The notes beneath the pieces are model-generated. The model saw nothing but the letters and a program-made list of their open reading frames with translations, was not told where the DNA came from and searched no databases. Positions 7,401-16,520 of a stretch of 64,000 nucleotides of DNA are shown piece by piece; position 1 is the first letter of the stretch; each line of letters begins with the position of its first letter. The stretch is from Hyphomicrobium sp. (GTDB lineage: Bacteria; Pseudomonadota; Alphaproteobacteria; Rhizobiales; Hyphomicrobiaceae): NCBI GenBank assembly GCA_021732485.1, contig JAKFUV010000002.1, positions 62,001-126,000 of the forward strand, given 5' to 3'. The position numbers and the translations under genes were made by a program.

Positions 7401-7904
7401 GTGGTTCAACAAGCCCTCCTTCTCGTGTTTCCGGTCGTCATGGCGTTTGCCGCTGCCAACGATCTCTTCACGATGCGAATTCCCAACAAGCTGTCGCTCA
7501 TCCTCATCGCGTCATTTGCAGCGGTCGCTGTCGTTGCCGGACTGACGCTTGAAAACATCGCCCTGCACGTGGCTGTCGGCGCAGCGATCCTGGTGATCAC
7601 GTTCATTTTGTTTTCGTTCCGCCTGCTCGGTGGCGGCGATGCCAAATTAATGGCGGCTGGCGCATTATGGATCGGCGTCGATCAGATGGTGCCGTATCTC
7701 CTCTACATGACAATCTTCGGCGGCGTCCTGTCGCTCGTCGTTCTCGCCTATCGCAGAATGGTGCCGCTTACGCCGGTCGGATTTCCGGGATGGGCACAGC
7801 GCCTGCACGCTCATGGCACCGGCATTCCCTACGGCATTGCCATCGCCGCTGCCGGACTGATGATTTATCCCGAGACGCCAATCTTCAAAGCGCTGCTCGC
7901 CTGA
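7401..7904 (+). CDS. cpaA: Type IVb prepilin peptidase CpaA/TadV
   Basis: A 167-residue A24-family aspartic peptidase of the inner membrane that cleaves Flp and TadE-type prepilins. Both catalytic aspartates are visible: Asp21 in NDLFTMRIPN and Asp80 in the GxGD motif LLGGGDAKLM. Four or five transmembrane segments are evident; the large N-terminal methylase domain of PilD is absent, as usual for the CpaA/TadV type. GTG at 7401 is chosen because ACGGAG lies 8 bp upstream and the preceding in-frame codons encode an unlikely hydrophilic extension. A strong hairpin terminator follows, so it appears to form a unit separate from cpaB. Confidence 0.93.
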   Translation: MVQQALLLVFPVVMAFAAANDLFTMRIPNKLSLILIASFAAVAVVAGLTLENIALHVAVGAAILVITFILFSFRLLGGGDAKLMAAGALWIGVDQMVPYLLYMTIFGGVLSLVVLAYRRMVPLTPVGFPGWAQRLHAHGTGIPYGIAIAAAGLMIYPETPIFKALLA

Positions 7905-7940
7905 TCGGCCGGCGCGTTCGTATCCTGAGGTGTTTGTGGC

Positions 7941-7967
7941 GGGCGCATCGATCGATGTGCCCGTTTT
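7941..7967 (+). terminator. Rho-independent terminator after cpaA
   Basis: GGGCGCATC and GATGTGCCC form a 9-bp stem with a GATC loop, followed by GTTTTGC. It lies 36 bp after the cpaA stop and before the CtrA-like box of cpaB, and so marks a transcription-unit boundary inside the Tad cluster. Confidence 0.7.
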
Positions 7968-8030
7968 GCATTCCGGTGCAGTGGCCATGATCATCACTAC
8001 GTCGGGTTTCGTCTAAATCCGAGACGAAGA

Positions 8031-8045
8031 TTAACCTCACATTGA
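8031..8045 (+). promoter_or_regulatory. CtrA-like box upstream of cpaB operon
   Basis: TTAA-CCTCACA-TTGA matches the CtrA consensus with one mismatch, 66 bp before the cpaB start and just after the cpaA terminator. It is well placed to control the long cpaB-tadC operon. Confidence 0.5.
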
Positions 8046-8110
8046 CGTTTGTTCGCCATCTTCAAAACAAGACCACACTGGGATCTTGGTTTGAAAGGAC
8101 CGCGTGCGCG

Positions 8111-8917
8111 ATGAAACGAGTCCAATTAATTGCCATATCGGTTGCGACGGTAACGGCCGCGCTGGCGTTTTATGTCGCGACATCGTTCGTCGCCCCGCCG
8201 CCGGCACCGATCCTGGTCGAAAAAACCATCGATACAACGGAAGTCCTTGTTGCCGCGTCCGACATTTCGGTCGGCCAGATCGTCAACGAAGGCACCTTCC
8301 GTTGGACCTCATGGCCGCTCAGCGCCACCTCGCCGCAATACATTACTAAGCAGAGCGGTGGCCTTGAGATGATGCGCGATCTGTCGGGCTCGGTCGCCCG
8401 CTCATCGCTTCTCGCCGGCGAACCGATTACGACATTGAAACTCATTAAGGCGGGCCAGGGCGGCGTTCTTGCCGCCATCCTGCCGCAGGGCATGCGCGCC
8501 ATCTCGACAAAGATCAAGGCGGAGACCGCCGCCGGCAGCCTCATCCTGCCGAACGATCATGTCGACGTCATTCTGATCCGCCGCCAGCGCTCGAAAGGCG
8601 GCAATGAAGAAACCGTTGCCGACACGCTGTTTCGCAATGTGCGTGTGATCGCCATCGGTCAGCAGATCGAAACTAAAGAAGGCAAAAAAGCCGCTGACAG
8701 CTCGGCCAGCACGGCGACCCTCGAACTCACGCCGCGCCAGACCGAGATGATGGCGCTCGCGAATTCGATGGGCGAAATCACACTGTCGCTCCGCTCGGTT
8801 GCGGACATGGCCAGCGATCCTGCGGCAGCAGGTGGCCTCGACTTCAATAAGCAGCGCGGCAGCGCTGTGAGAGTTCTGCGTTACGGCGCCAAGTCACGCG
8901 CATACGGCGTGAATTGA
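8111..8917 (+). CDS. cpaB: Flp pilus assembly protein CpaB (RcpC)
   Basis: A 268-residue periplasmic protein, probably held by its uncleaved N-terminal hydrophobic helix (LIAISVATVTAALAFYVATS). A SAF/antifreeze-like domain spans about residues 45-105 (VLVAASDISVGQIVNEGTFR, SLLAGEPITTLKLI), followed by the RcpC domain with LPQGMRAISTKI, NDHVDVILIRR and a conserved ATLELTPRQTEMMALANSMG. CpaB is needed for secretin function and pilus assembly in Tad systems. ATG 8111 has AAAGGA 11 bp upstream. It heads the operon cpaB-cpaC-cpaD-cpaE-cpaF-tadB-tadC. Confidence 0.93.
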   Translation: MKRVQLIAISVATVTAALAFYVATSFVAPPPAPILVEKTIDTTEVLVAASDISVGQIVNEGTFRWTSWPLSATSPQYITKQSGGLEMMRDLSGSVARSSLLAGEPITTLKLIKAGQGGVLAAILPQGMRAISTKIKAETAAGSLILPNDHVDVILIRRQRSKGGNEETVADTLFRNVRVIAIGQQIETKEGKKAADSSASTATLELTPRQTEMMALANSMGEITLSLRSVADMASDPAAAGGLDFNKQRGSAVRVLRYGAKSRAYGVN

Positions 8918-8955
8918 GCAGTTCGACCTCTGTAGTCGTCATAAGGCAGAAAACT

Positions 8956-10605
8956 ATGCTGAATAAAGTTGGATCTTCGGGTCGCCGCGCCGTCTCTGCA
9001 CTCACTGCTTGCGTCGCAGTCGGCTTGCAAGTGGCCGCATCGCTGCCCGCCGTCGCCGGCGGCAATCTCGTCGAGGGGGCTGACGCCACCCGAGTGCAGA
9101 CAGCGCACCAATCCTTCATTCGCATTGAAGACAACGGCGAGATCCCGTTGCGCAAGAACATGAAGATCGGTTTGGGCAAATCAGTGCTCATCGAATTTCC
9201 GCGCGATGTGCGCGACGTCATGGTGTCGAACCCGGCGGCCGTCGATGCCGTCGTCCTGAGTTCGAACCGTGTCTTCCTGCTGGCACGCAAGATCGGTGAG
9301 GCCAACGCCTTCTTCTTCGACGGCGCCGGAGAGCAGTTCGCCACCATGGAGCTTTACGTCGAGCGCGAGACGGCCGGCCTCGAAAGCCTTTTGAATCGCC
9401 TGATCGTCGGCTCGAGCATCAAAGTCGAAATGCTCAATCAAACCGTGGTTTTGACCGGAAGCGTCAAGAACCCGACGGATGCCACGCGGGCCTCCTCCAT
9501 CGCCAAGCAGTTTGCAACAGTCACTTTCGACATCAAGGATCCGACAAGCGCCGAAGGCGCGGCCGTCGGCAAATTCGAGAAGGCCGAGGGTGAAGTCGTC
9601 ATTAATATGCTGACCGTTGAGGCCGAAGAGCAGGTGATGCTGAAGGTCACCGTTGCCGAAGTCCAGCGCACGCTATTGAAGCAGATGGGCGTGAACCTCG
9701 GCGGCATCATCAATGCTGGCAATTTCACCACGGCGCTGTTGACCGAAAACGCTTTGCCGCTGACGGCTGCGGCTGGCCTTGGCACTCTGCCGATCCCAGG
9801 ACTCGGCACCGTTGCTCAAGATGTGGCTGAACCTATCGGTTGCAGTACGCTCGGCGTCCTGTGCAATGCGAACGCAGGTCCGTCTCCGGGCACCTTCGGC
9901 AACTCGGGATTCAGTGGTGATTATTCCAGCGGCGGCAGCAGAATCTCGCACGCCATCCGGGCTCTTGAGCGCCAGGGCCTCATCCGTACATTGGCTGAAC
10001 CAAATCTCACCGCGGTTTCGGGCGAACCGGCAAAATTCCTTGCCGGTGGCGAGTATCCGGTACCGACGGTCGACGGACTTGGCGCACTCGGTGTCGAATT
10101 CAAAGAGTTCGGTGTTGCCCTTGCGTTTACGCCGATCGTCTTATCCGAAGGCCGCATCAGCCTGAAGATCGAAACGGAAGTCAGCGAGCTGACCAACCAG
10201 GGTGCCGTCACGCTGCGCGGCATTTCGATCCCGGCTCTCAAAAAGCGCCAAGCCAAATCGACGGTCGAGCTCCCGTCGGGCGGTTCTCTAGCACTCGCTG
10301 GTTTGATCTCTGACGATGTTCGCCAGAACATCGACGGTCTGCCCGGCGCCAAGGATATTCCGATCCTCGGCACGCTGTTCCGCAGCCGTGATTATATCAA
10401 GAACGAAACCGAGTTGGTCGTCATCGTTACGCCCTACCTCGTCAAACCGGTGGCTCGCCAGCAGCTTGCAACGCCGGGCGACGGCCTCGCGCCAGCAACC
10501 GACATGAAGGCCAATTTCCTCGGTCACCTGAACCGTATCTACGGCAAGAACGAAGGCGTTCCGGCCGGCGATCTGAAGGGCGACTACGGCTTTATCGTTG
10601 AATAA
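8956..10605 (+). CDS. cpaC: Tad pilus outer-membrane secretin CpaC (RcpA)
   Basis: A 549-residue secretin that forms the outer-membrane channel for the Tad pilus. A signal peptide ends at ASLPAVAGG. Next comes the pilus N-terminal domain (GKSVLIEFPRDVRDVMVSNP, AVVLSSNRVFLLARKIGEAN), a BON-like module (VEMLNQTVVLTGSVKNPTDA), and then the C-terminal secretin domain with AIRALERQGLIRTLAEPNLT, SGEPAKFLAGGEYPVP, VELPSGGSLALAGLI and LGTLFRSRDYIKNETELVV. Size and domain order are normal. ATG 8956 has AAGGCAG 8 bp upstream; an in-frame ATG at 8914 overlapping cpaB is less likely. Confidence 0.95.
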   Translation: MLNKVGSSGRRAVSALTACVAVGLQVAASLPAVAGGNLVEGADATRVQTAHQSFIRIEDNGEIPLRKNMKIGLGKSVLIEFPRDVRDVMVSNPAAVDAVVLSSNRVFLLARKIGEANAFFFDGAGEQFATMELYVERETAGLESLLNRLIVGSSIKVEMLNQTVVLTGSVKNPTDATRASSIAKQFATVTFDIKDPTSAEGAAVGKFEKAEGEVVINMLTVEAEEQVMLKVTVAEVQRTLLKQMGVNLGGIINAGNFTTALLTENALPLTAAAGLGTLPIPGLGTVAQDVAEPIGCSTLGVLCNANAGPSPGTFGNSGFSGDYSSGGSRISHAIRALERQGLIRTLAEPNLTAVSGEPAKFLAGGEYPVPTVDGLGALGVEFKEFGVALAFTPIVLSEGRISLKIETEVSELTNQGAVTLRGISIPALKKRQAKSTVELPSGGSLALAGLISDDVRQNIDGLPGAKDIPILGTLFRSRDYIKNETELVVIVTPYLVKPVARQQLATPGDGLAPATDMKANFLGHLNRIYGKNEGVPAGDLKGDYGFIVE

Positions 10606-10627
10606 TTTTAGGTTCCGGAGACGTATC

Positions 10628-11413
10628 ATGATCGTCAAAACGCACGCGACCCGCGAACGACTTTCTCACAAGCAGCCGTCGGCCCGTCAGGCCCGCAGGT
10701 TGACGCGCCCGAATGCTCGCCGGTTGGCCGGAAAACTTTTGTGCCTGTCGCTTCTGCCACTGGTGTTGGCCGGCTGCAAACACGGCGGCGAAGGCACGGC
10801 CGTTGCCGGTTGGTCGCTCGTCAATCCCGAACAACGTCATCCGATCTTGGTCACCCAGGAGCCGGCCCATCTCAACTTGCGGATTGCCAGCGGTTCGCAG
10901 GGTCTGTCGCCCTCGCAGCGTGCCGAGGTGATGCAGTTCACCGGCCACTATCGCGCCGGCGATGCGGGCAACAGCCGCTTGGTGATTTCTGCTCCGAGCG
11001 GTTCTTCCAACGAAATGGCTGCGATGGCAGCGGTCGACGAGGTTCGCGACTTGCTTCTCAACGGCGGCTTTAACGAATCGGCAATCGCTGTTGAAGCTTA
11101 CTCGTCGGAGGGACACGCCCCCGCGCCCGTGCGCATCTCCTACATGCGTTTCGTGGCGGAGGGGCCAACGTGCGGTCGTGATTGGTCCGAAAATCTTGGG
11201 GTTAGCCATGCCAACACCGGGCATCCAAATTTTGGCTGCGCCGGCCAGCAGAATCTTGCCGCGATGATCGCCAATCCGGCCGATCTGCTCGGGCCGCGCT
11301 CGTCTTCGCCGCGTTATGGCGAGCGTCGCGACCAGATCATGGACAAGTGGACGAAGGGTGAAATTACCGGTGCCGAAAAGAGCGACGATGAGCGCGCCCG
11401 GGTCGAGAAGTAG
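10628..11413 (+). CDS. cpaD: Tad pilus lipoprotein CpaD (RcpB)
   Basis: A 261-residue lipoprotein of the CpaD family, which accompanies the CpaC secretin in the outer membrane. The lipobox is LVLAGC with the lipidated cysteine at residue 50; the preceding N-terminal region is unusually long and basic (three Arg/Lys clusters). The CpaD domain shows HPILVTQEPAHLNL, GLSPSQRAEVMQFTGHYRAG and the C-terminal NFGCAGQQNLAAMIANPADL, which is strongly conserved in the family. The start at 10628 follows CCGGAG by eight bases. It is followed by cpaE after 18 bp. Confidence 0.93.
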   Translation: MIVKTHATRERLSHKQPSARQARRLTRPNARRLAGKLLCLSLLPLVLAGCKHGGEGTAVAGWSLVNPEQRHPILVTQEPAHLNLRIASGSQGLSPSQRAEVMQFTGHYRAGDAGNSRLVISAPSGSSNEMAAMAAVDEVRDLLLNGGFNESAIAVEAYSSEGHAPAPVRISYMRFVAEGPTCGRDWSENLGVSHANTGHPNFGCAGQQNLAAMIANPADLLGPRSSSPRYGERRDQIMDKWTKGEITGAEKSDDERARVEK

Positions 11414-11431
11414 CATTTTTTGAGGATGGTC

Positions 11432-12739
11432 ATGGCCAACACAGCATACTCAAGCGCCGATCCCGACATGGACAGTTTTGTCGATGACGCGACGGCCGAC
11501 GCCGCCGCTGCGGAACGCGCCCGGCCGATCCCGCGCATTTCGATCCAAGGCTTCTGCGACGATCCTCAGGTTGCCGACGTTTTACAATACGCCGCCGATG
11601 ACCGTCGGTTGTCAAAGGCGCACGTCAGCGTCCACATGGGTGGCATCGGCGCGGCTATTGCCCACTACGTCGATAGCCCGACGCCGAACCTGATCATCGT
11701 CGATTCCGCGCTCCGCGGCGCCGCCCTTTTGCCCGAACTCGATAAGCTCGCTGAAAGCTGCGATCCCGGCACGCGCGTGATCGTTGTTGGCCGCCAGAAT
11801 GACGTGCTGCTCTATCGCGAGCTTTTAAAGCGCGGCGTCAGCGAGTATCTCGTCACGCCGATCGAGCCGATGGCTTTGATGGAAAGCATTTCCAACCTCT
11901 ACAACAATCCTGACACGGATCCGGTCGGCCACGTGTTCGCATTCATCGGCGCCAAGGGCGGCGTCGGCTCGTCGACCATTTGCCACAACGTGGCGTGGAC
12001 ACTGTCGGAAGTCTTGAAGTCCGACGTGACCATCGCCGATCTCGATTTGGCCTTCGGCACCACCGGGCTCGACTTCAATCAGGACCCCGTTCAAGGCATT
12101 GCCGAAGCCCTGGCCGCGCCTGAGCGCCTCGATGACCAGTTACTTGATCGCTTGTTGACGAAATGCTCCGAACGTTTGTCGATCTTCGCGGCCCCCGTGG
12201 TGCTTGAACGCGACTATGAAATTTCACCTGAAGCCTGCGATATCGTCATTGACGTCGTCCGCCAGAATGTCCCCTTCGTGGCAGTCGACTTGCCACACGG
12301 CTGGGCACCATGGACGAAGCGCGTCCTGCTGCAAGCCGATGAAGTCATCATCACGGCGGCCCCCGATCTCGCCAATCTGCGCAATGCCAAAAACATCGTC
12401 GATCTGCTTCGCCAGTCGCGCAAAAACGACGGCAAGCCGCATCTCGTCTTGAACATGACCAACGTCCCGAAGCGTCAAGAGATCAGTCAGAAAGAATTCG
12501 AGCAGGCACTCGACCTCAAGACCATGGCGGTCATCGACTACGATTGTGAAAGTTTCAGCCAGGCAGCCAACAATGGTTTGATGGTCGAAGAATTCAACCC
12601 GAAAGCGAAAGCTCCGGAGAAATTCCGCGAGATCGCAATGAAGATGACGCGACGCAAAGACATGAAAGCCGACAAGCCGGCGGCATCCGCCCTGTCGGCT
12701 CTCGCTCCACTTCTCGAAAAGTTCAAGCTCAAGCGTTAA
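11432..12739 (+). CDS. cpaE: Tad pilus localisation ATPase CpaE (TadZ)
   Basis: A 435-residue protein with an atypical receiver-like N-terminal domain (about residues 30-155: ISIQGFCDDPQVADVLQYAA, VIVVGRQNDVLLYRELLKRG, VSEYLVTPIEP) and a ParA/MinD-type ATPase domain with deviant Walker A (AFIGAKGGVGSSTICHNVAW), DLDLAFGTTGLDFN and VAVDLPHGWAPWT. CpaE/TadZ proteins place the Tad secretion complex at the cell pole. The phosphoacceptor aspartate of true response regulators is not evident. ATG 11432 has GAGGA directly upstream. The last 60 residues are basic. Confidence 0.94.
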   Translation: MANTAYSSADPDMDSFVDDATADAAAAERARPIPRISIQGFCDDPQVADVLQYAADDRRLSKAHVSVHMGGIGAAIAHYVDSPTPNLIIVDSALRGAALLPELDKLAESCDPGTRVIVVGRQNDVLLYRELLKRGVSEYLVTPIEPMALMESISNLYNNPDTDPVGHVFAFIGAKGGVGSSTICHNVAWTLSEVLKSDVTIADLDLAFGTTGLDFNQDPVQGIAEALAAPERLDDQLLDRLLTKCSERLSIFAAPVVLERDYEISPEACDIVIDVVRQNVPFVAVDLPHGWAPWTKRVLLQADEVIITAAPDLANLRNAKNIVDLLRQSRKNDGKPHLVLNMTNVPKRQEISQKEFEQALDLKTMAVIDYDCESFSQAANNGLMVEEFNPKAKAPEKFREIAMKMTRRKDMKADKPAASALSALAPLLEKFKLKR

Positions 12740-12751
12740 GGATACATCCGA

Positions 12752-14239
12752 ATGTTCGGCAGGCGTTCAAACGAAACCGCACCTCCCAAGCGCATTTCTT
12801 CGCAGGAGAACGGTCAGTCTGCGCCGCTCGCGCAGGCTGAAATGAAGGTCGCGCAGCAGCGCCAAGCCGCCGCGACCACGCCGCAAGTCGCAGCACCGCG
12901 CGTTGAGGTGGTCGAGCAGCAGCGCAAGCATTCCGAAGAATATTACGACGTCAAAACCACAGTCTTCAATGCCCTGATCGATACGATCGACCTGACGCAA
13001 CTGTCGAAGCTGGATGGTCCGGCCGCGCGCGAGGAAATTCGCGACATCGTCAGCGAGATCATTCAGATCAAGAATGTCGTGATGTCGATTGCCGAGCAGG
13101 AAGAACTGCTCGAAGACATCTGTAACGACGTGCTGGGTTACGGGCCTTTGGAACCGCTTCTCGCCCGCGACGATATCGCCGACATCATGGTCAATGGCGC
13201 AGGTACCACCTTCATCGAAGTCAACGGCAAGGTGCTCAAGACGGGCGTGCGCTTCGCAGATAACCAGCAGCTGATGAACATCTGTCAACGCATTGTCAGC
13301 CAGGTCGGCCGCCGCGTCGATGAATCGAGCCCGATCTGCGACGCCCGTTTGCCTGACGGGTCACGTGTCAACGTCATCGCTCCGCCACTCGCGATCGATG
13401 GCCCGGCGCTCACCATTCGTAAGTTCAAAAAGGACCGCCTGCGGCTCGAGCAGCTCGTCAAATTCGGTTCGATCACACCGCAGGCAAAAGTCATTCTCGA
13501 AGTGATTGGCCGGGTTCGCTGCAACACCATCATTTCCGGCGGCACCGGTTCAGGCAAAACCACATTGCTGAACTGCCTGACCGGTTCGATCGACATGGAT
13601 GAGCGCATCATCACCTGCGAAGACTCGGCTGAATTGCAGCTGCAGCAGCCCCACGTCGTTCGCCTTGAAACGCGCCCGCCGAACCTCGAAGGCGAGGGCG
13701 AGATCAAGATGAAGGATTTGATCAAGAACTGCCTGCGTATGCGGCCTGAACGCATTATCGTCGGCGAAGTCCGAGGCCCTGAGGCTTTCGATTTGCTACA
13801 GGCCATGAACACCGGCCACGACGGATCGATGGGAACGCTGCACGCCAACAGCCCGCGCGAAGCCTTGAGCCGTTTGGAATCGATGATCATGCAGGGCGGG
13901 TTTGCGCTGCCGATCAAGACCATCCGCGAAATGATCTGCGGCTCGGTCGATGTCATCGTGCAGGCCTCGCGCCTGCGTGACGGTTCTCGAAAAATCACCC
14001 ACATCACCGAAGTGCTCGGCATGGAAGAGGAAACGGTGACACTGCAAAACATCATTGTTTTCGAAATCACCGGCGAAGATGCCAACGGCAAGATCGTCGG
14101 CCGTCATCGCTCGACGGGCATCGCGCGCCCCCGCTTCTGGGATCGCGCTGAATACTATGGCGAGACCGAGCGGCTGGCGCGTGCTCTGGCTGAATCTGAA
14201 GTCGTAGACGACAACGGCAACCCGCTCGGTGAACAGTGA
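12752..14239 (+). CDS. cpaF: Tad pilus secretion ATPase CpaF (TadA)
   Basis: A 495-residue cytoplasmic hexameric ATPase of the type II/IV secretion superfamily that powers Flp pilus assembly and retraction. A Gln/Ala-rich linker of about 65 residues precedes the helical N-domain. The catalytic core shows Walker A IISGGTGSGKTTLLN (about residues 262-276), the Asp box ITCEDSAELQLQQPHVVRLE, Walker B region RPERIIVGEVRG and the His box GSMGTLHANSPREALSRLE. Length is normal. Its stop shares one base with the start of tadB (TGATG), which suggests translational coupling. Confidence 0.96.
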   Translation: MFGRRSNETAPPKRISSQENGQSAPLAQAEMKVAQQRQAAATTPQVAAPRVEVVEQQRKHSEEYYDVKTTVFNALIDTIDLTQLSKLDGPAAREEIRDIVSEIIQIKNVVMSIAEQEELLEDICNDVLGYGPLEPLLARDDIADIMVNGAGTTFIEVNGKVLKTGVRFADNQQLMNICQRIVSQVGRRVDESSPICDARLPDGSRVNVIAPPLAIDGPALTIRKFKKDRLRLEQLVKFGSITPQAKVILEVIGRVRCNTIISGGTGSGKTTLLNCLTGSIDMDERIITCEDSAELQLQQPHVVRLETRPPNLEGEGEIKMKDLIKNCLRMRPERIIVGEVRGPEAFDLLQAMNTGHDGSMGTLHANSPREALSRLESMIMQGGFALPIKTIREMICGSVDVIVQASRLRDGSRKITHITEVLGMEEETVTLQNIIVFEITGEDANGKIVGRHRSTGIARPRFWDRAEYYGETERLARALAESEVVDDNGNPLGEQ

Positions 14240-15234
14240 TGGCTGAAATACTCTCTAGTCCGTATCTTCTGGCGACACTGTGCGCACTCGCCATGGCTGG
14301 GCTCGTTTACGCGGTGATGTTTCCCTACATCTCCGGCGATCGTGCCAAGGATCGGCGTGTCATCAGCGTCACCGAAACGCGCGGCCGCAAACAGAGTGGC
14401 AGCGCCGTCGCCGAAGCCCAGTCCAACCGCAAAAAGAACGTCGCGGACTCACTCAAGGAAATCGAAAAGCGCCAGCAGGCGAAGGAAAAGGTGACGATGC
14501 GGCTGCGGTTGCAGCGCGCCGGCCTTGATATCACGCCACGCGATTTCTACGTTTATTCGGCGATTTCAGCGGTCGTTCTCGGGGCCATGTCGGTCTTTGT
14601 TGGGGGCTTGCCGATCGAAGCCGCCGCCGTTGTTGCCTTCATCGGCGGCGCCGGTTTGCCGCGCTTCGTGCTGAGCAAGATCACCAAGCGGCGGCAGGGA
14701 AAATTTTTGGCCGAGTTGGCGAATGCGATCGACGTGATCGTGCGCGGGGTCAAATCGGGCTTGCCGCTTAACGAATGCTTGCAGGTTGTTGCCCGCGAGT
14801 CGCCCGAACCGTTAGCGTCGGAATTCCGCGAAGTCATAGATCAGCAGCGCATGGGCGTTACTCTCGGTGAATGCCTCGAACGCATGGGCGACCGCGTCCC
14901 AGTGGCTGAGATCCGCTTTTTGGCCATCGTGATTTCGATCCAGCAACAGGCCGGCGGCAACTTGTCGGAAGCACTCGGCAATCTGTCGAGCGTACTGCGC
15001 GATCGCTTCATGCTGGCTATGAAAGTCAAGGCGTTGTCCGCCGAAGCGAAGGCGTCGGCAATCGTCTTGGCGTCGCTCCCACCAGGGGTCATGATCATGG
15101 TCTATATGTCATCACCCGATTACATCATGCCGCTGTTCACCACCACGCCCGGTAAATTCATGGTCGCGTGCGGCGTGCTGTGGATGCTGACAGGCATTCT
15201 GATCATGCGCAAAATGATCAACTTCAAATTCTAA
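14239..15234 (+). CDS. tadB: Tad pilus inner-membrane platform protein TadB
   Basis: A 331-residue GspF-type inner-membrane protein that pairs with TadC beneath the Tad pilus. One N-terminal helix (YLLATLCALAMAGLVYAVMF), two central helices near residues 95-130 and a C-terminal pair frame the T2SSF domain (LPLNECLQVVARESPEPLAS, EFREVIDQQRMGVTLGECLE, RFLAIVISIQQQAGGNLSEA). ATG at 14239 overlaps the cpaF stop. tadC follows 55 bp later. Confidence 0.94.
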   Translation: MAEILSSPYLLATLCALAMAGLVYAVMFPYISGDRAKDRRVISVTETRGRKQSGSAVAEAQSNRKKNVADSLKEIEKRQQAKEKVTMRLRLQRAGLDITPRDFYVYSAISAVVLGAMSVFVGGLPIEAAAVVAFIGGAGLPRFVLSKITKRRQGKFLAELANAIDVIVRGVKSGLPLNECLQVVARESPEPLASEFREVIDQQRMGVTLGECLERMGDRVPVAEIRFLAIVISIQQQAGGNLSEALGNLSSVLRDRFMLAMKVKALSAEAKASAIVLASLPPGVMIMVYMSSPDYIMPLFTTTPGKFMVACGVLWMLTGILIMRKMINFKF

Positions 15235-15289
15235 TGCGAAGACTGACGCTGGATATTGGTACACTTCGTTTGCGAGATCGGTTGCAGCA

Positions 15290-16273
15290 ATGACAGACTT
15301 CATGGAAACCGTGATGAACCCGCAGATGATCTCGGTCATCCTCGGTTCGATCTGCGTCTTTGCAACCGTGCTGTCGGTTGCCATGCCGATGCTTCAGCGC
15401 GACCAAATGAATCGCCGCATGAAAGAAATGGCCACCGAGCGCGATAAGATGCGCTCCGTTCGGCTTGCGGAAATGGCTCTGAAGGATGGCAAAACCACCA
15501 AGCTTCGCTCGGCACCGAAGGGCTTCATGGTGCGCATCGTCGAACAGCTCGACTTGCGTAAAAAGTTCGACAACGAGGAACTGCGCGAAAACCTCAAGCG
15601 CGCAGGCTTGCGCACGCAATCGCACGTCGTCAGCTTTCTGTTTTTCCGCGCTGTGGCCCCGATCGTCGCATTCTTCGTGACGCTGTTCTACGTGTTCTTC
15701 GTCAAGGATACGGGCTATCCGCCATCGATCAATGTCTTGATGGCCGTGGGCGGCGCGTTTCTCGGCTTCTATCTCCCGAACATTTACATCTCGAACCGCG
15801 CCGGCAAGCGGCAGATGTCGATCAAGCAGGCATTTCCCGATGCGCTCGACATGCTTTTGATCTGCGTCCAGTCGGGGATGTCGATCGAGGCGGCGTTTGC
15901 CAAGGTCGGCAAGGAAATCGCCGCTCAATCGCTTGAGCTCGCCGAAGAAATGACGCTGACGACCGCTGAGTTGTCGTATCTTCAGGAGCGGCGCCAGGCC
16001 TATGAAAACCTCGCCAAGCGTACCGGTTTGCCGGGCGTCAAGGGCGTAACGACGGCGCTGGTGCAAGCCGAGCGCTACGGTACCCCTGTCGGCCAAGCGC
16101 TGCGCACGATGGCCAAGGAAAACCGCGACATTCGCCAATCCGAAGCCGAGCGCAAGGCCGCCGCCTTGCCGCCCAAGCTGACCGTGCCCATGATCGTGTT
16201 CTTCTTGCCGGTGTTGTTTATCGTGATTTTGGGCCCGGCCGGCATTTCGTACATGAACACAAACTTCAACTGA
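15290..16273 (+). CDS. tadC: Tad pilus inner-membrane platform protein TadC
   Basis: A 327-residue GspF-domain membrane protein, the TadB partner and last gene of the cpaB operon. There is an N-terminal helix (ILGSICVFATVLSVAMPML), a central pair around residues 115-165, the T2SSF domain (FPDALDMLLICVQSGMSIEA, ALVQAERYGTPVGQALRTMA) and a terminal helix (VPMIVFFLPVLFIVILGPAG). A strong terminator follows after about 75 bp. Confidence 0.94.
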   Translation: MTDFMETVMNPQMISVILGSICVFATVLSVAMPMLQRDQMNRRMKEMATERDKMRSVRLAEMALKDGKTTKLRSAPKGFMVRIVEQLDLRKKFDNEELRENLKRAGLRTQSHVVSFLFFRAVAPIVAFFVTLFYVFFVKDTGYPPSINVLMAVGGAFLGFYLPNIYISNRAGKRQMSIKQAFPDALDMLLICVQSGMSIEAAFAKVGKEIAAQSLELAEEMTLTTAELSYLQERRQAYENLAKRTGLPGVKGVTTALVQAERYGTPVGQALRTMAKENRDIRQSEAERKAAALPPKLTVPMIVFFLPVLFIVILGPAGISYMNTNFN

Positions 16274-16348
16274 CGCGCATCGCGCGGCAAGCGACTGACC
16301 AGCGCTCGCCCATTGCGTTGAGACGATATCGATTTGGTGTTGCGTTGA

Positions 16349-16375
16349 CCCCGGCTGTTCCGCAGCCGGGGTTTT
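16349..16375 (+). terminator. Rho-independent terminator of the cpaB-tadC operon
   Basis: CCCCGGCTG and CAGCCGGGG form a perfect 9-bp GC-rich stem with a TTCCG loop, followed by TTTTC. This is the clearest terminator in the window. Confidence 0.9.
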
Positions 16376-16429
16376 CTTTGTCGCAACGACACGCGGAATG
16401 GGTCGAAAGTCCACAATTTCAAACAACAA

Positions 16430-16456
16430 AAAACGCGCTGGCATGGCCAACGCGTT
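16430..16456 (-). terminator. Terminator of tadD, minus strand
   Basis: Read on the minus strand, AACGCGTTGGC and GCCAGCGCGTT pair around a short CAT-centred loop and are followed by a run of T (the A-run at 16427-16433). It lies about 65 bp past the tadD stop and faces the cpaB-tadC terminator. Confidence 0.75.
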
Positions 16457-16520
16457 GTCGTGTTCAGCTCCGCCAGCGTCTGCGCGCGCGCGTCGTGGCC
16501 GGCCGGCCGGACGGAAGTCT

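Noticed and set aside
15224..16450. A 408-codon minus-strand frame opposite tadC
   Set aside because: Composition is Arg/His/Gln-rich as expected for the reverse of a GC-rich gene. TadC on the plus strand has clear family motifs.
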